Below, in pieces: positions 20,869-28,394 of a stretch of DNA of 28,394 bases; the stretch's first letter is position 1; each line of letters opens with the position of its first letter. Both the position numbers and the translations under genes were made by a program. The stretch spans positions 1 through 28,394 of the forward strand of contig DLFD01000016.1 in NCBI GenBank assembly GCA_002482005.1, read 5' to 3'. Source of the stretch: Lachnospiraceae bacterium UBA7729 (lineage in GTDB: Bacteria > Bacillota > Clostridia > Lachnospirales > Lachnospiraceae). The notes beneath the pieces were generated by a model that saw nothing but the letters and a program-made list of their open reading frames with translations, was not told where the DNA came from and did not search any database.

Positions 20869-22368
20869 ATGGCCGAATTGTTTATCAATGCGGGGCACAG
20901 GCTCAGCAAGGTCAATAAGGAAATCCAGGGGCAGTTTTCGGAGCATCTGGGCAGAGGAATCTACGGCGGCATCTATGTCGGGGAGAATTCGGATATTCCG
21001 AATGAGAACGGTATGCGGAAGGATGTCGTCCAGGCCCTGAAAGCAATCAGGGTCCCGGTCCTGCGCTGGCCGGGCGGCTGCTTCGCGGACGAGTACCACT
21101 GGATGGACGGCATCGGTCCGAAGGAGAAGAGGAAGAAGATCGTCAACACCCACTGGGGCGGCGTGACCGAGGACAACAGCTTCGGAACACACGAGTACTA
21201 CGAGCTGGTCCGCCAGCTGGGCTGTGAGTCTTATGTGAATGGAAATGTCGGCAGCGGCAGTATCCGCGAGATGTCGGAATGGGTCGAGTACATCACGATG
21301 AATGGCGTCTCCCCTATGGCAGACCTGAGGAGGCAGAACGGGCATGAGGAAGCCTGGACTCTTAACTTTCTCGGCGTCGGCAACGAGAACTGGGGCTGCG
21401 GCGGAAACATGACGCCGGAGTACTACGCGAACCTCTACCGCAGGTACCAGACTTATGTCCGCCAGTATGATCCGGACCATCCGGTCAGGAAGATCTGCGG
21501 AGGTCCGAACGTCGATGACTATGACTGGACCGATACAGTCATGAAGACCTGCTTCAGCCGCTGCCCGGCCGGCCAGCATGGCTTCATGGATGGCCTGTCG
21601 CTTCACTACTATGTGCACCCGGGCGGGTGGGAGAACAAGGGCTCGGCGACGGACTTTGATGAGAACACCTGGTATCAGACCATGAAGAAGACCTGGTACA
21701 TGGATGAGCTGATCCGCCGTCACGGCGCCATCATGGACCGTTACGACCCAGATAAGGAAGTCGGACTGGTCGTGGATGAATGGGGCGGCTGGTACGATGT
21801 CGAGCCGGGCACCAATCCTGGATTCCTCTATCAGCAGAACACCATGAGGGATGCGCTGGTCGCAGGCATCACCCTGAACATCTTCAACAAACATTCCGAT
21901 CGCGTGAAGATGGCAGCGATCGCTCAGATGATCAATGTGCTTCAGTCCGTCCTTCTCACCGAGGGGGATCAGATGATCAAGACTCCGACCTATCACGTCT
22001 TTGATCTCTACAAGGACCATCAGGACGCAACGCTGGTCGAGAGTTCACTGACGACTCACACTGTCGGCACCGGAGAGAACCTGGTTCCGGACCTGTCGGA
22101 GTCCGTAACTATCGACAATCAGGGCAGGCTGCAGATCACGCTGACCAACCTTGATCCTGATCATGATATCCCGGTCGATATCCGGATCCTGGACCATGCG
22201 ACATCGAAGGTGGATGCAGAGATCGTGACCGGAGAGATGCATGAGAAAAACACATTTGACGACCCGGAGCGCGTGACAAAGAAAGCGTTTGCAGGCGTCT
22301 TTAAGACGGAGAGAGGACTGCACCTCGTCATGCCGGCAGTCTCGGTCATCCACATCACAGCGGAGTGA
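20869..22368 (+). CDS. Alpha-L-arabinofuranosidase, GH51
   Basis: A 499-residue cytoplasmic GH51 enzyme that removes terminal arabinofuranose from arabinan, arabinoxylan or their oligosaccharides. Family markers are VPVLRWPGGCFADEYHW (62-78), the acid/base Glu173 in GNENWGCGG, LSLHYY (243-248), and the nucleophile Glu304 in VVDEWGGW. A C-terminal beta-sandwich follows (from about 380). Length is normal for the family, and there is no signal peptide, so arabino-oligosaccharides must be imported. No dedicated importer is adjacent. The start follows GAAAGGAGATTATTGCT. The short Cys-rich gene begins within or directly after its 3' end. Function is very secure at the family level. Confidence 0.96.
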   Translation: MAELFINAGHRLSKVNKEIQGQFSEHLGRGIYGGIYVGENSDIPNENGMRKDVVQALKAIRVPVLRWPGGCFADEYHWMDGIGPKEKRKKIVNTHWGGVTEDNSFGTHEYYELVRQLGCESYVNGNVGSGSIREMSEWVEYITMNGVSPMADLRRQNGHEEAWTLNFLGVGNENWGCGGNMTPEYYANLYRRYQTYVRQYDPDHPVRKICGGPNVDDYDWTDTVMKTCFSRCPAGQHGFMDGLSLHYYVHPGGWENKGSATDFDENTWYQTMKKTWYMDELIRRHGAIMDRYDPDKEVGLVVDEWGGWYDVEPGTNPGFLYQQNTMRDALVAGITLNIFNKHSDRVKMAAIAQMINVLQSVLLTEGDQMIKTPTYHVFDLYKDHQDATLVESSLTTHTVGTGENLVPDLSESVTIDNQGRLQITLTNLDPDHDIPVDIRILDHATSKVDAEIVTGEMHEKNTFDDPERVTKKAFAGVFKTERGLHLVMPAVSVIHITAE

Positions 22369-22376
22369 GCGGGGAT

Positions 22377-22652
22377 ATGGATGCGCAGGAATCAGCTGCA
22401 GGCCGGGTCAGGTGCCCGGTCTGCGAAGCAGAAAAGCAGACGATCGAGGCGGTCCGGGACCTGGACCGCTACATCGCAGCGATCAGACCTGAGGACCGGA
22501 CGCCGGAAGAAGAGTACGAAAAAAGGCTAAAGACCTGCGGGACCTGCCCGAGAAATGACTCGGGCACCTGTCTCTCCTGCGGCTGCTTTGTGAGAATCCG
22601 GGCGGCGCAGAAACATGGAAGATGTCCGGACAGACGCTGGCAGAAGCCTTAA
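22377..22652 (+). CDS. Small Cys-rich protein (DUF6171-like)
   Basis: A protein of about 91 residues with two probable zinc sites. These are CPVC near the N terminus and a C-terminal group CGTCPRNDSGTCLSCGCF...C, giving eight or nine cysteines. Between them is an acidic helix with LDRYIAAIRPEDRTPEEEYEKR. The layout matches small Firmicutes proteins annotated as DUF6171, which have no known role. It follows GH51 directly. An alternative GTG start at 22365 would overlap the GH51 stop codon by four bases; neither start has a strong ribosome site, so the start is uncertain. It ends inside the terminator hairpin at 22639-22662. The link to arabinose metabolism is only positional. Confidence 0.65.
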   Translation: MDAQESAAGRVRCPVCEAEKQTIEAVRDLDRYIAAIRPEDRTPEEEYEKRLKTCGTCPRNDSGTCLSCGCFVRIRAAQKHGRCPDRRWQKP

Positions 22653-22671
22653 CGCTTCTGCCGTGTTTATT
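22639..22671 (+). terminator. Terminator of the GH51/Cys-rich gene unit
   Basis: GGCAGAAGC (22639-22647) pairs with GCTTCTGCC (22654-22662), then GTGTTTATT. The stop codon of the Cys-rich gene lies in the loop. The convergent permease gene ends at 22667. Confidence 0.7.
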
Positions 22672-25270
22672 CTACTGCTTTCAAGGATTCCGCCATCGGG
22701 ATCTTCCGGATGGACCTCCGCATGATCAGGTTCACGATGAATGCGAAGAAGATGGTGACGGCCACCGCAGTGACATAGCTGAGCGGCTCGATGTGGATAT
22801 CATAGACCATGCTGCTGACGACGATGCGACTCATCACCGCCTGATGGAACAGATACCCGAGCGGGATGCCGAGCAGGCTCGCGATGACCGACAGGACCAG
22901 GTTCTCGCGGAGAACATAGCTGTCGGTCTCGCGCGGATAGAAGCCGAGCACCTCGACCGTGGCAATCTCACGGCTCCGCTCCGCGAGGTTGATCGAGGTC
23001 AGATTGTAGATGACGATGAACTCGAGGGCTCCCGAGAACAGCACCAGCATGAGGATGATGTAGTGGACGCAGGAGAGGGCATGGTCGGCAGTCCGGCGGG
23101 AAGCCGACAGCAGTGCGACAGTAATGACCCCGTCGATCTTTCCGATGCTTTCCGCAAGGGATTCCTCGGAGACATCTGCATCCTCATGGCCGCCTTCCGC
23201 ATCATTTTCTCCGGTTGCCCTGATCAGGAGGGTATCGGGCTTCCAGGTCCCGAAGCCTTTTTCATAGGTCGAAGCGCCGATGATCAGGACATTGTCGATA
23301 TAATTCTCAAAGATCCCGCTTACTTTCACATGAATTTTATCGAGTGATGCATTCAGGACTGTAAACTCGTCCCCGACGGAGAGGGACAGCTTCTGGGCGA
23401 TCTTCGTGCAGATGACTGCTTCCCCCTCGCCCGGTGATGCTATCCGCTTTGTCTCATTTCTCTTCAGGGGGGAATCTTCTCTCGATCTCAGATTCCAGAA
23501 ACCTGAGAGATCCGCTCCGTCTCCAAAAGAATACAGCCTGACCAGATCCATCGATCCCTTGCCGGACCTTAGTGTTACACGGGAGAGCGAGCAGGGAAGC
23601 GTAGCCGCAGAAGCGGCAGAGCTGTTTCCTGTGTCAGACAGGCGTTTTCCGGATCCGCCGGACTCTGCCTTCTGCAGCAGGGATGATACTTGGGCTTCCG
23701 CTTTCTCCAGCTTACGGTTTTCCACGGAAGCCTCCATCTGATAGACCTGGATCTCGTCGTACTGCAGATCGGTGACGTCCGTCAGGGAATCCCGGACTCC
23801 GAATCCGGTCAGGACAAGGCCTGCGCAGCAGCCGATCTCGATGAGCATCATGAAGAGTCTCTGCTTATACCGGAACATATTCCGCAGGGTGATCTTCCGG
23901 AGAAAGCTAAGGCTTCTCCAGAACGGACGGATCCTCTCGAGCAGGATCCGCCTGCCCGCTTTGCCGACACCCGGGCGGATCAGCTGCGCTGGCACGCCGG
24001 AAAGCATGCTCTTTGTGGCAGCATAGGTGCTTATCAGGATCCCCGCCATCGCGAAGACAAGAGTGATCAGGGCAAGGGATGGGCTGAGCAGGTAGGGGAG
24101 CGGCGCGAATCCGTAGATGGATGAGAAAGCGATCCAGAAGATCTGCGGAAGGAAGTACGTTCCGAGAAGAAAGCCCAGCGCCCAGCCGAGAAAAGCGGCG
24201 CTTCCCGCGTAGAGCAGGTATCTCGCACTGATGGAGGCGGAGGAGAAACCAAGCGCCTTCAGAGTGCCGATCTGCGTCCGCTCCTCCTCGACCATCCTGG
24301 CCATGGTCGTGATGCAGACCAGCATACCGATCATCACAAAGAAGAGCGGGAAGATATCGGCGATGCCGCTGACGATCGCAGTATCGTTCTGATAACTGAG
24401 ATAGCCCGGATTCTCATCACGCGTGAGAACGTAAGCGGACATGGCGCGGTCCTTCAGAAGACCCTTGATCTCCTTCTTCACTGTGCTGACAAGCTGGTCA
24501 TATTCATCACTGTAGATGGGCTTGTCCTCTTCCAAAGTCAGATCGACTTCCGTGAATATGGCATCGATAAATGCATCTTCCGGAACCAGGAGAAAACCGT
24601 CGAGCTGGCCGCTTCCGATCGTGGTCGTCCCGCGCTCCGTGCTGAGGAACATGGGGGAGTCGCAGAGCCCGACGATCCGAAATTCTGTTTTCTGAAGAAG
24701 GCTGGAGGAGCTGTCTGCAGCGCCGGTATCAACTTTCAGCTTCTTTCCGAGCATGTCTTCTCCGAAGAGCCGGCGGTCTGCGAGACATTCGTAAGGAGCC
24801 TCCGGCATGCGGCCGGCGGTAAGGCATGGAAGGTTGGTTTCTTCCTGCAGGGAACGGATCTGAAGGGCATAGGAAGGAGAGATCTGATCCGCAGTGCTGC
24901 TGCGCTGATCAGCCGCTGCCTGGTCAGCACCGGCCGCGTCATTCGAAGCAGGACCTGGTCCGGACGTATCTGCTGAGGTTACCATGGCATCCGTGCTGAG
25001 CGCGCCTTCCGCGGTTCTGATGCCGTCAAGCTTCGAAAGCGCTGTAATATCCATGCTGAGAAAGCCGGTGCGGGAGAGCAGGCGGAAGTCGTAAAGCTTC
25101 TGCGACTTCAGATAATCGTCACAGACCGCATACATGGCCGGCTTCGTCACCTTCAGGCCGGCAAAGAAGCCGACGCTCAGAAGGACGATCAGAAGAAGGG
25201 CGATATAACGTCCAAAGAAGGAGCGGATGCTCCTTCGGGTCAGTTTCAGGATCTCTCGAGCTGTTCTCAT
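22667..25270 (-). CDS. FtsX-like ABC transporter permease
   Basis: An 867-residue permease of the MacB/FtsX type. One membrane segment lies near the N terminus (FGRYIALLLIVLLSVGFFAGL). A large extracellular domain follows, then three segments around residues 300-420 with the FtsX motif MVEEERTQIGTLKALGFSSASI. A second extracellular domain and a last triple of segments follow, with AERSREIATVEVLGFYPRE. Such two-repeat proteins act with a LolD-like ATPase in export or extraction of lipids or peptides, or in resistance. The extracellular domains hold Ser/Ala/Asp-rich low-complexity stretches (around SADTSGPGPASNDAAGADQ and GGSGKRLSDTGNSSAASAA). The ATG at 25270 is chosen because the hydrophobic part follows directly; a longer frame starts at 25339. 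The ATPase gene lies upstream. Confidence 0.85.
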   Translation of the reverse strand: MRTAREILKLTRRSIRSFFGRYIALLLIVLLSVGFFAGLKVTKPAMYAVCDDYLKSQKLYDFRLLSRTGFLSMDITALSKLDGIRTAEGALSTDAMVTSADTSGPGPASNDAAGADQAAADQRSSTADQISPSYALQIRSLQEETNLPCLTAGRMPEAPYECLADRRLFGEDMLGKKLKVDTGAADSSSSLLQKTEFRIVGLCDSPMFLSTERGTTTIGSGQLDGFLLVPEDAFIDAIFTEVDLTLEEDKPIYSDEYDQLVSTVKKEIKGLLKDRAMSAYVLTRDENPGYLSYQNDTAIVSGIADIFPLFFVMIGMLVCITTMARMVEEERTQIGTLKALGFSSASISARYLLYAGSAAFLGWALGFLLGTYFLPQIFWIAFSSIYGFAPLPYLLSPSLALITLVFAMAGILISTYAATKSMLSGVPAQLIRPGVGKAGRRILLERIRPFWRSLSFLRKITLRNMFRYKQRLFMMLIEIGCCAGLVLTGFGVRDSLTDVTDLQYDEIQVYQMEASVENRKLEKAEAQVSSLLQKAESGGSGKRLSDTGNSSAASAATLPCSLSRVTLRSGKGSMDLVRLYSFGDGADLSGFWNLRSREDSPLKRNETKRIASPGEGEAVICTKIAQKLSLSVGDEFTVLNASLDKIHVKVSGIFENYIDNVLIIGASTYEKGFGTWKPDTLLIRATGENDAEGGHEDADVSEESLAESIGKIDGVITVALLSASRRTADHALSCVHYIILMLVLFSGALEFIVIYNLTSINLAERSREIATVEVLGFYPRETDSYVLRENLVLSVIASLLGIPLGYLFHQAVMSRIVVSSMVYDIHIEPLSYVTAVAVTIFFAFIVNLIMRRSIRKIPMAESLKAVE

Positions 25271-25345
25271 GTGTCTCACCACCCCAGTCTCATCCGTAGG
25301 CCGGCAGCCGGCCCGGATCCCTGTGCGATCTATAGCCATTCAATC

Positions 25346-25434
25346 TCCTGCGGGTCAATCTCTCACCGAATGGAATCGCATTGCAAATGCATTCAGATAT
25401 GATCCTGCGGCTCAATCTCTCACCATTCGATCTC
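25346..25434 (-). repeat. Partial duplication of the ATPase gene's 3' end
   Basis: A 22-base segment spanning the ATPase stop codon (25403-25424) recurs at 25346-25367 with 21 identities. CCATTCGATCTC (25423-25434) recurs as CCATTCAATCTC (25336-25347). The gap between the ATPase and permease genes thus carries a remnant copy of the C-terminal coding end. Confidence 0.65.
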
Positions 25435-26121
25435 GTCTACCGGAAGGATGTCCGGATTGAGCTGGTCGGACAGGATCTTTCCGGAACGGATCCTGATGAT
25501 GCGGTCTGCCATAGGTGCGATCGCCTGGTTATGGGTGATGACCATCACCGTCGTATGACGCTTCCGGCTCAGGTCGTAGAGCAGCTTCAGGATGCTTTTT
25601 CCGGTAACATAGTCGAGAGCTCCGGTCGGCTCGTCGCAGAGCAGAAGGGCGGGGTTCTTCGCGAGGGCTCTCGCAATCGCGACCCTCTGCTGTTCGCCTC
25701 CGGAAAGCTGGGCAGGAAAGTGGTCCGCCCGCTCTCTCAGCCCGACCATCTCCAGAGCAGTGTCGGCAGGGACCGGGTCCCGGCAGAGCTGGGCCGCGAT
25801 CTCAACATTTTCGAGGGCGGTAAGGTTCGGGATCAGGTTGTAGAACTGGAACACAAAGCCGACGTCATGGCGGCGGTACTCGACAAGCTTTCTGCCGCGG
25901 AGGGCGGAGATCTCTCTTCCGTCAAACCAGATCTCGCCGTCCGTCTCGCTGTCCATGCCTCCGAGCAGGTTCAGGAGCGTGGTCTTGCCGGCACCGGATG
26001 AGCCGAGAAGGACGCAGAATTCTCCCTTCTCCACCTTGAAAGACACCCCGTCAAGCGCACGGATCTGCGCCTCGCCGCTGCCGTAATATTTTGTGACATT
26101 GCGGAATTCTATATAAGACAT
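25420..26121 (-). CDS. ABC transporter ATP-binding protein (LolD/MacB type)
   Basis: A 233-residue ATPase of the class that works with FtsX-like permeases. Visible: Walker A GSSGAGKTT (40-48), Q-loop in VGFVFQFYNLIPNLT (87-101), signature LSGGEQQ (139-145), Walker B ALLLCDEPTGALD (158-170), and switch His197 in VITHNQ. The family marker GxVxFDG appears here as GEIWFDGREIS. The ATG at 26121 follows GGAGG with five-base spacing; a GTG at 26127 is also in frame but too close to the site. It is upstream of the 867-residue permease on the same strand, about 150 bases apart, and the two should form one exporter. No two-component regulator is adjacent. Confidence 0.93.
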   Translation of the reverse strand: MSYIEFRNVTKYYGSGEAQIRALDGVSFKVEKGEFCVLLGSSGAGKTTLLNLLGGMDSETDGEIWFDGREISALRGRKLVEYRRHDVGFVFQFYNLIPNLTALENVEIAAQLCRDPVPADTALEMVGLRERADHFPAQLSGGEQQRVAIARALAKNPALLLCDEPTGALDYVTGKSILKLLYDLSRKRHTTVMVITHNQAIAPMADRIIRIRSGKILSDQLNPDILPVDEIEW

Positions 26122-26207
26122 GAGCACCTCCGATACAGAAAGAGCGTGTCAGGGACCGGGAGTGCGGCCGGGCAGAACATGACCTGCCGCAAGGATCTTT
26201 CCTTAAC

Positions 26208-26240
26208 TATATAGCATGTACTGCAAAAATTGTATATAGC
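26208..26240. promoter_or_regulatory. Direct repeat in the ABC exporter promoter region
   Basis: TATATAGC occurs at 26208-26215 and 26233-26240, 25 bases apart, in the only AT-rich stretch upstream of the ATPase. On the minus strand the same stretch gives TATACA and TATATA about 17 bases apart, a possible promoter. Either reading is tentative. Confidence 0.3.
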
Positions 26241-26302
26241 CCCGGAACAGTGGCGTACCTTGGAAGGAAATGCACCAAAGGGAGGCGGTATAACCAGCAG
26301 GA

Positions 26303-26341
26303 CAGAAAAAGGACGCCTGATGATTCAGGCATCCTTTTCTG
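26303..26341. terminator. Bidirectional terminator
   Basis: CAGAAAA...GGA-C-GCCTGA pairs with TCAGGC-A-TCC...TTTTCTG around TGAT. A run on one side and T run on the other make it work on both strands. On the minus strand it ends transcripts that pass from the DUF1295 gene through the dispersed element. Confidence 0.75.
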
Positions 26342-26345
26342 TATA

Positions 26346-26463
26346 GGCTACGAGTCACGAAGCGCCGCCCATGCTTGCATGGGAAGGCTCTTATGTGGCG
26401 ACAGCGAACATGGAATACAAAGCGGGGATCCTCGGTATCTGTGATGCCGAGTTGGCTGACAAA
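26346..26463 (+). repeat. Dispersed element copy B
   Basis: It begins with GGCTACGAG like copy A (813), keeps GCCCATGC-TT-GCATGGG as a hairpin, and shares GGCGACAGCGAACAT. It then has a variable hairpin CTCGGTATC-TGT-GATGCCGAG and ends in TTGGCTGACAAAC. The outer helix of copy A is not preserved. The tail matches window positions 1-22. It sits between a terminator and the 3' end of a minus-strand gene, so it could be a 3'-untranslated element on the minus strand. No coding capacity is credible. Confidence 0.6.
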
Positions 26464-26484
26464 CAGGCCGTCCCCGGAGACTGC

Positions 26485-27279
26485 TTACGCCACCAGCCAC
26501 TTATACTTCTCCACGCTGTAGAGCGGGATGAGCGGGACCATGATCGGAGTCTTCTTCACATAGCGCCGATACTCCGGATCTTTGCCGTAGTTGCGGTTCT
26601 GGCGCATCTCCAGACGACGCGCGCCTCCGAACATGACGTAGATGATCCCGATGTAGCCGCAGAGGACTGCGAACCACTGCCAGAAGCCGCGGCAGCAGCT
26701 GAGACCGGATACGAAGACACCGGTCCAGAAGGTCATCTCACCGAAGTAGTTGGGGCAGCGGACGATACGGAAGAGGCCGGTGTCCACGAAGCGGTGAGGG
26801 TTCTTTTTCTTGGCTGCATTCTTCTGGAAGTCGGCGACGGACTCCAGGACCAGGCCGCATGCGCTGATGATCAGGCCTGCGATCAGGAAGCCATCGACCG
26901 CTTTTCTGTTGTCGGTGCGGAAGAGGACCGGGGAAACTTCGCACGCATAGAGCAGGGCAGCGGAGATCCAGATGCCGCACTTGGCGGCTAAGGGCATTCC
27001 CTTGCCGCTCTTGATCTCTTTCTTCATCACGGAATTATAGGACTTGCTTCTGATCTCGCGGATGGCAAGATAACCGCCCAGACGCATGCCGTAGATCAGA
27101 AACAGGATGAAATAGAGGATCGTGACTCCGGGAACGGAGCCGCCTTTCATGATCAGAAGGACCAGGCCGATGGCAGCGATGGAAAAGCCGTAGCCCAGTG
27201 AGATGAACCAGACATACTTCTTAAACCCGATCGAGCTGACGATCAGGGCGATGATCAGTGACAGCAGAAACAGTTTCAT
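26485..27279 (-). CDS. DUF1295 family membrane protein (steroid 5-alpha-reductase-like)
   Basis: A 264-residue integral membrane protein with about six hydrophobic segments. The C-terminal part carries the DUF1295/ICMT-like pattern: FRIVRCPNYFGEMTFWTGVF, then LEMRQNRNYGKDPEYRRYVKKTP. In related steroid reductases and isoprenylcysteine methyltransferases this pattern lines the cofactor site. The physiological substrate of bacterial members is generally unknown. The ATG at 27279 is preferred because AAAAAGGAG lies 10 bases upstream and the hydrophobic segment follows at once; a longer frame from 27306 adds only basic residues. The AEC transporter gene is upstream on the same strand. Confidence 0.82.
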   Translation of the reverse strand: MKLFLLSLIIALIVSSIGFKKYVWFISLGYGFSIAAIGLVLLIMKGGSVPGVTILYFILFLIYGMRLGGYLAIREIRSKSYNSVMKKEIKSGKGMPLAAKCGIWISAALLYACEVSPVLFRTDNRKAVDGFLIAGLIISACGLVLESVADFQKNAAKKKNPHRFVDTGLFRIVRCPNYFGEMTFWTGVFVSGLSCCRGFWQWFAVLCGYIGIIYVMFGGARRLEMRQNRNYGKDPEYRRYVKKTPIMVPLIPLYSVEKYKWLVA

Positions 27280-27319
27280 TCTCCTCAATCTCCTTTTTCT
27301 TTTCATAATCTCTGCACTT

Positions 27320-27349
27320 ATTATAAGCCCGAAAGGCTCCGCCTGTTAC
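27320..27349 (-). promoter_or_regulatory. Possible promoter of the DUF1295 gene
   Basis: On the minus strand GTAACA (27344-27349), an 18-base spacer and a perfect TATAAT (27320-27325). The -35 overlaps the stop codon of the AEC gene. A short AGCC-TTTC-GGGCT hairpin in the spacer could be the AEC gene's weak terminator. Confidence 0.4.
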
Positions 27350-28269
27350 ATCTGATAAAGTGCGATCATGACCGGCATGGTCACGACGCACAGGGTTGTC
27401 GTCATGACGTTGATGACGCCGCAGTGCTTTTCCTCCACACGATAGAGCTGGGAGAGCTGGGTCACGGTTGCGGCCGCCGGGGCGGAGGCTGCCAGAGATG
27501 TAAGCATCAGGATCTTCCGGCCGTTCGGAACGAGGGAGGCCAGACCGCAGTACTTGATGATCAGGATCGTGGCTGCCGGTATGGCGATCAGTCTGAGTGT
27601 TGTGATCCCGTATACCCTTCGGTCAGTGAAGATCTTCTTCCAGTCAGAATCTCCGAGAAGGATCCCCATCATGATCATACTGAAAGGTCCGATCGTGGAA
27701 CCGACCGAGTCAACGACGCCGAGGGCGATCGAAGGCAGGCGGATCTGACCCAGAAAGAGGATCAGGCTGATCACGATCACGATCAGGTTGATGTTGCTCG
27801 CGATCTTCTTCCATTCGAGTTTCTTCTCGCCGCTGATCACGGAGACTCCGTGCGTCCAGACCAGGATCGTCTGAACGATCATATAGGCGCTGCAGTAGAT
27901 GATCCACTCTTTTCCGAGCAGTGCGGTGACAAGCGGGATAATCAGGTTTCCGCAGTTCGAGTAGATGATGGACGCCCGTTCCACTTTCGTGAGAGGAAAG
28001 AACTTTCCGAGGATGGCAGTGATGATGATAAAGATGATGTGGACGATCACAGCTGCAAACACGGCAAGAAAGAATCCGTTCCGGATCTCGGGCGTGTATT
28101 CGATCTGGAAGGAAGACAGGATCATGCACGGGGTTATCAGATAGATGGTGACCAGCGACAGGATGCGGCTGTCGGAGGATTTCAGGATGTGGGTCCTTAC
28201 CAGCAGGATGCCCATGACCATGATGATGAAAAGCTGCAGGAGCTGTTTGAAAAGAACTAGGGAAAGCAT
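27346..28269 (-). CDS. AEC family transporter (auxin efflux carrier superfamily)
   Basis: A 307-residue membrane carrier with about ten hydrophobic segments in two inverted halves, as in Mem_trans proteins. Visible features are LLVRTHILKSSDSRILSLVTIYLITPCMILSSF near the start (about 20-53) with the conserved Pro in the broken helix, the middle ASIIYSNCGNLIIPLVTALLG, and LTSLAASAPAAATVTQLSQLY (about 260-280) in the second half. Bacterial members export or import organic acids such as malate; the substrate here cannot be read. The start at 28269 follows GTGAGGTAGCCTT. It is the first gene of a possible pair with DUF1295, although a promoter-like sequence lies between them. Confidence 0.88.
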   Translation of the reverse strand: MLSLVLFKQLLQLFIIMVMGILLVRTHILKSSDSRILSLVTIYLITPCMILSSFQIEYTPEIRNGFFLAVFAAVIVHIIFIIITAILGKFFPLTKVERASIIYSNCGNLIIPLVTALLGKEWIIYCSAYMIVQTILVWTHGVSVISGEKKLEWKKIASNINLIVIVISLILFLGQIRLPSIALGVVDSVGSTIGPFSMIMMGILLGDSDWKKIFTDRRVYGITTLRLIAIPAATILIIKYCGLASLVPNGRKILMLTSLAASAPAAATVTQLSQLYRVEEKHCGVINVMTTTLCVVTMPVMIALYQM

Positions 28270-28318
28270 AAGGCTACCTCACGTTACACAGATTTTGAAA
28301 AAAAGGTATCTTCATGAT

Positions 28319-28349
28319 GCGTGTGCCAAAAGTCCCTTTTGTCACACGC
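28319..28349. repeat. Palindromic hairpin near the right edge
   Basis: GCGTGTG-C-CAAAAG (28319-28332) pairs with CTTTTG-T-CACACGC (28336-28349), with a three-base loop and one mismatch. It lies upstream of the AEC gene. No T tract follows, so it is not a standard terminator; it may be a repetitive extragenic palindrome. Confidence 0.6.
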
Positions 28350-28359
28350 TTTGACGCAC

Positions 28360-28393
28360 GGATTGCTTCGTTGCTTCGCAACTCCCGCAATCC
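28360..28393. repeat. Second palindromic hairpin at the right edge
   Basis: GGATTGC (28360-28366) pairs with GCAATCC (28387-28393), and inside it GTTGC (28370-28374) pairs with GCAAC (28378-28382). It directly follows the hairpin at 28319-28349 with ten bases between. The structure may continue past the window. Confidence 0.55.
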
Positions 28394-28394
28394 T

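Noticed and set aside
20740..22020. Long open frame antisense to the arabinofuranosidase
   Set aside because: GH51 on the plus strand is certain from its catalytic motifs; the antisense frame lacks any recognisable domain.

Overview
The window looks like a chromosomal segment of a gut-type Lachnospiraceae or related Clostridia. The grounds are: moderately GC-rich coding sequence (by eye, not computed), strong AGGAGG-type ribosome binding sites, Gram-positive transport systems without outer-membrane parts, a DUF1836 regulator, a PAQR/hemolysin III protein, and many GH13/GH36/GH51 glycosidases. No tRNA, rRNA, CRISPR array, transposase or recombinase was seen.

Layout. Left end: tail of a dispersed element (1-22), a DUF1836 regulator (minus), then a long leader with a strong promoter and a structured-RNA-like element ahead of a hemolysin III family protein (plus). 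Next is a GH36 alpha-galactosidase (minus), divergent from a four-gene amino-acid operon (4505-7979). That operon encodes a binding protein, permease and ATPase of a polar amino acid importer, followed by a TIGR00300/ArgZ-AgrE-C-type protein (probable ornithine cyclodeaminase). A membrane-anchored CE1-like esterase follows.

Centre (9825-17312): a self-contained maltodextrin cassette. A LacI-type repressor (minus) diverges from a binding protein, MalF and MalG permeases and a secreted GH13 alpha-amylase. The divergent promoters overlap TTTCGAAA operators. No ATPase is encoded, so one must come from elsewhere. The cassette is bounded by a perfect 55-bp inverted repeat (9725-9779 and 17338-17392), placed at two convergent gene ends.

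Right part: a small membrane protein, a cytoplasmic GH13 glucosidase and a HAD hydrolase (all minus), a GH51 arabinofuranosidase and a small Cys-rich protein (plus), a FtsX-like ABC exporter pair (minus), a second copy of the dispersed element, a DUF1295 membrane protein, an AEC transporter and two strong palindromic hairpins at the right edge.

The genes together describe plant or starch oligosaccharide use: extracellular starch cleavage, maltodextrin import, intracellular alpha-glucoside, alpha-galactoside and arabinoside hydrolysis, plus amino-acid uptake. The most unusual signals are the inverted-repeat-bounded cassette, in-frame minisatellite insertions in three hydrolases, the dispersed structured element, and the amino-acid importer coupled to an archaeal/cyanobacterial-type ornithine enzyme.
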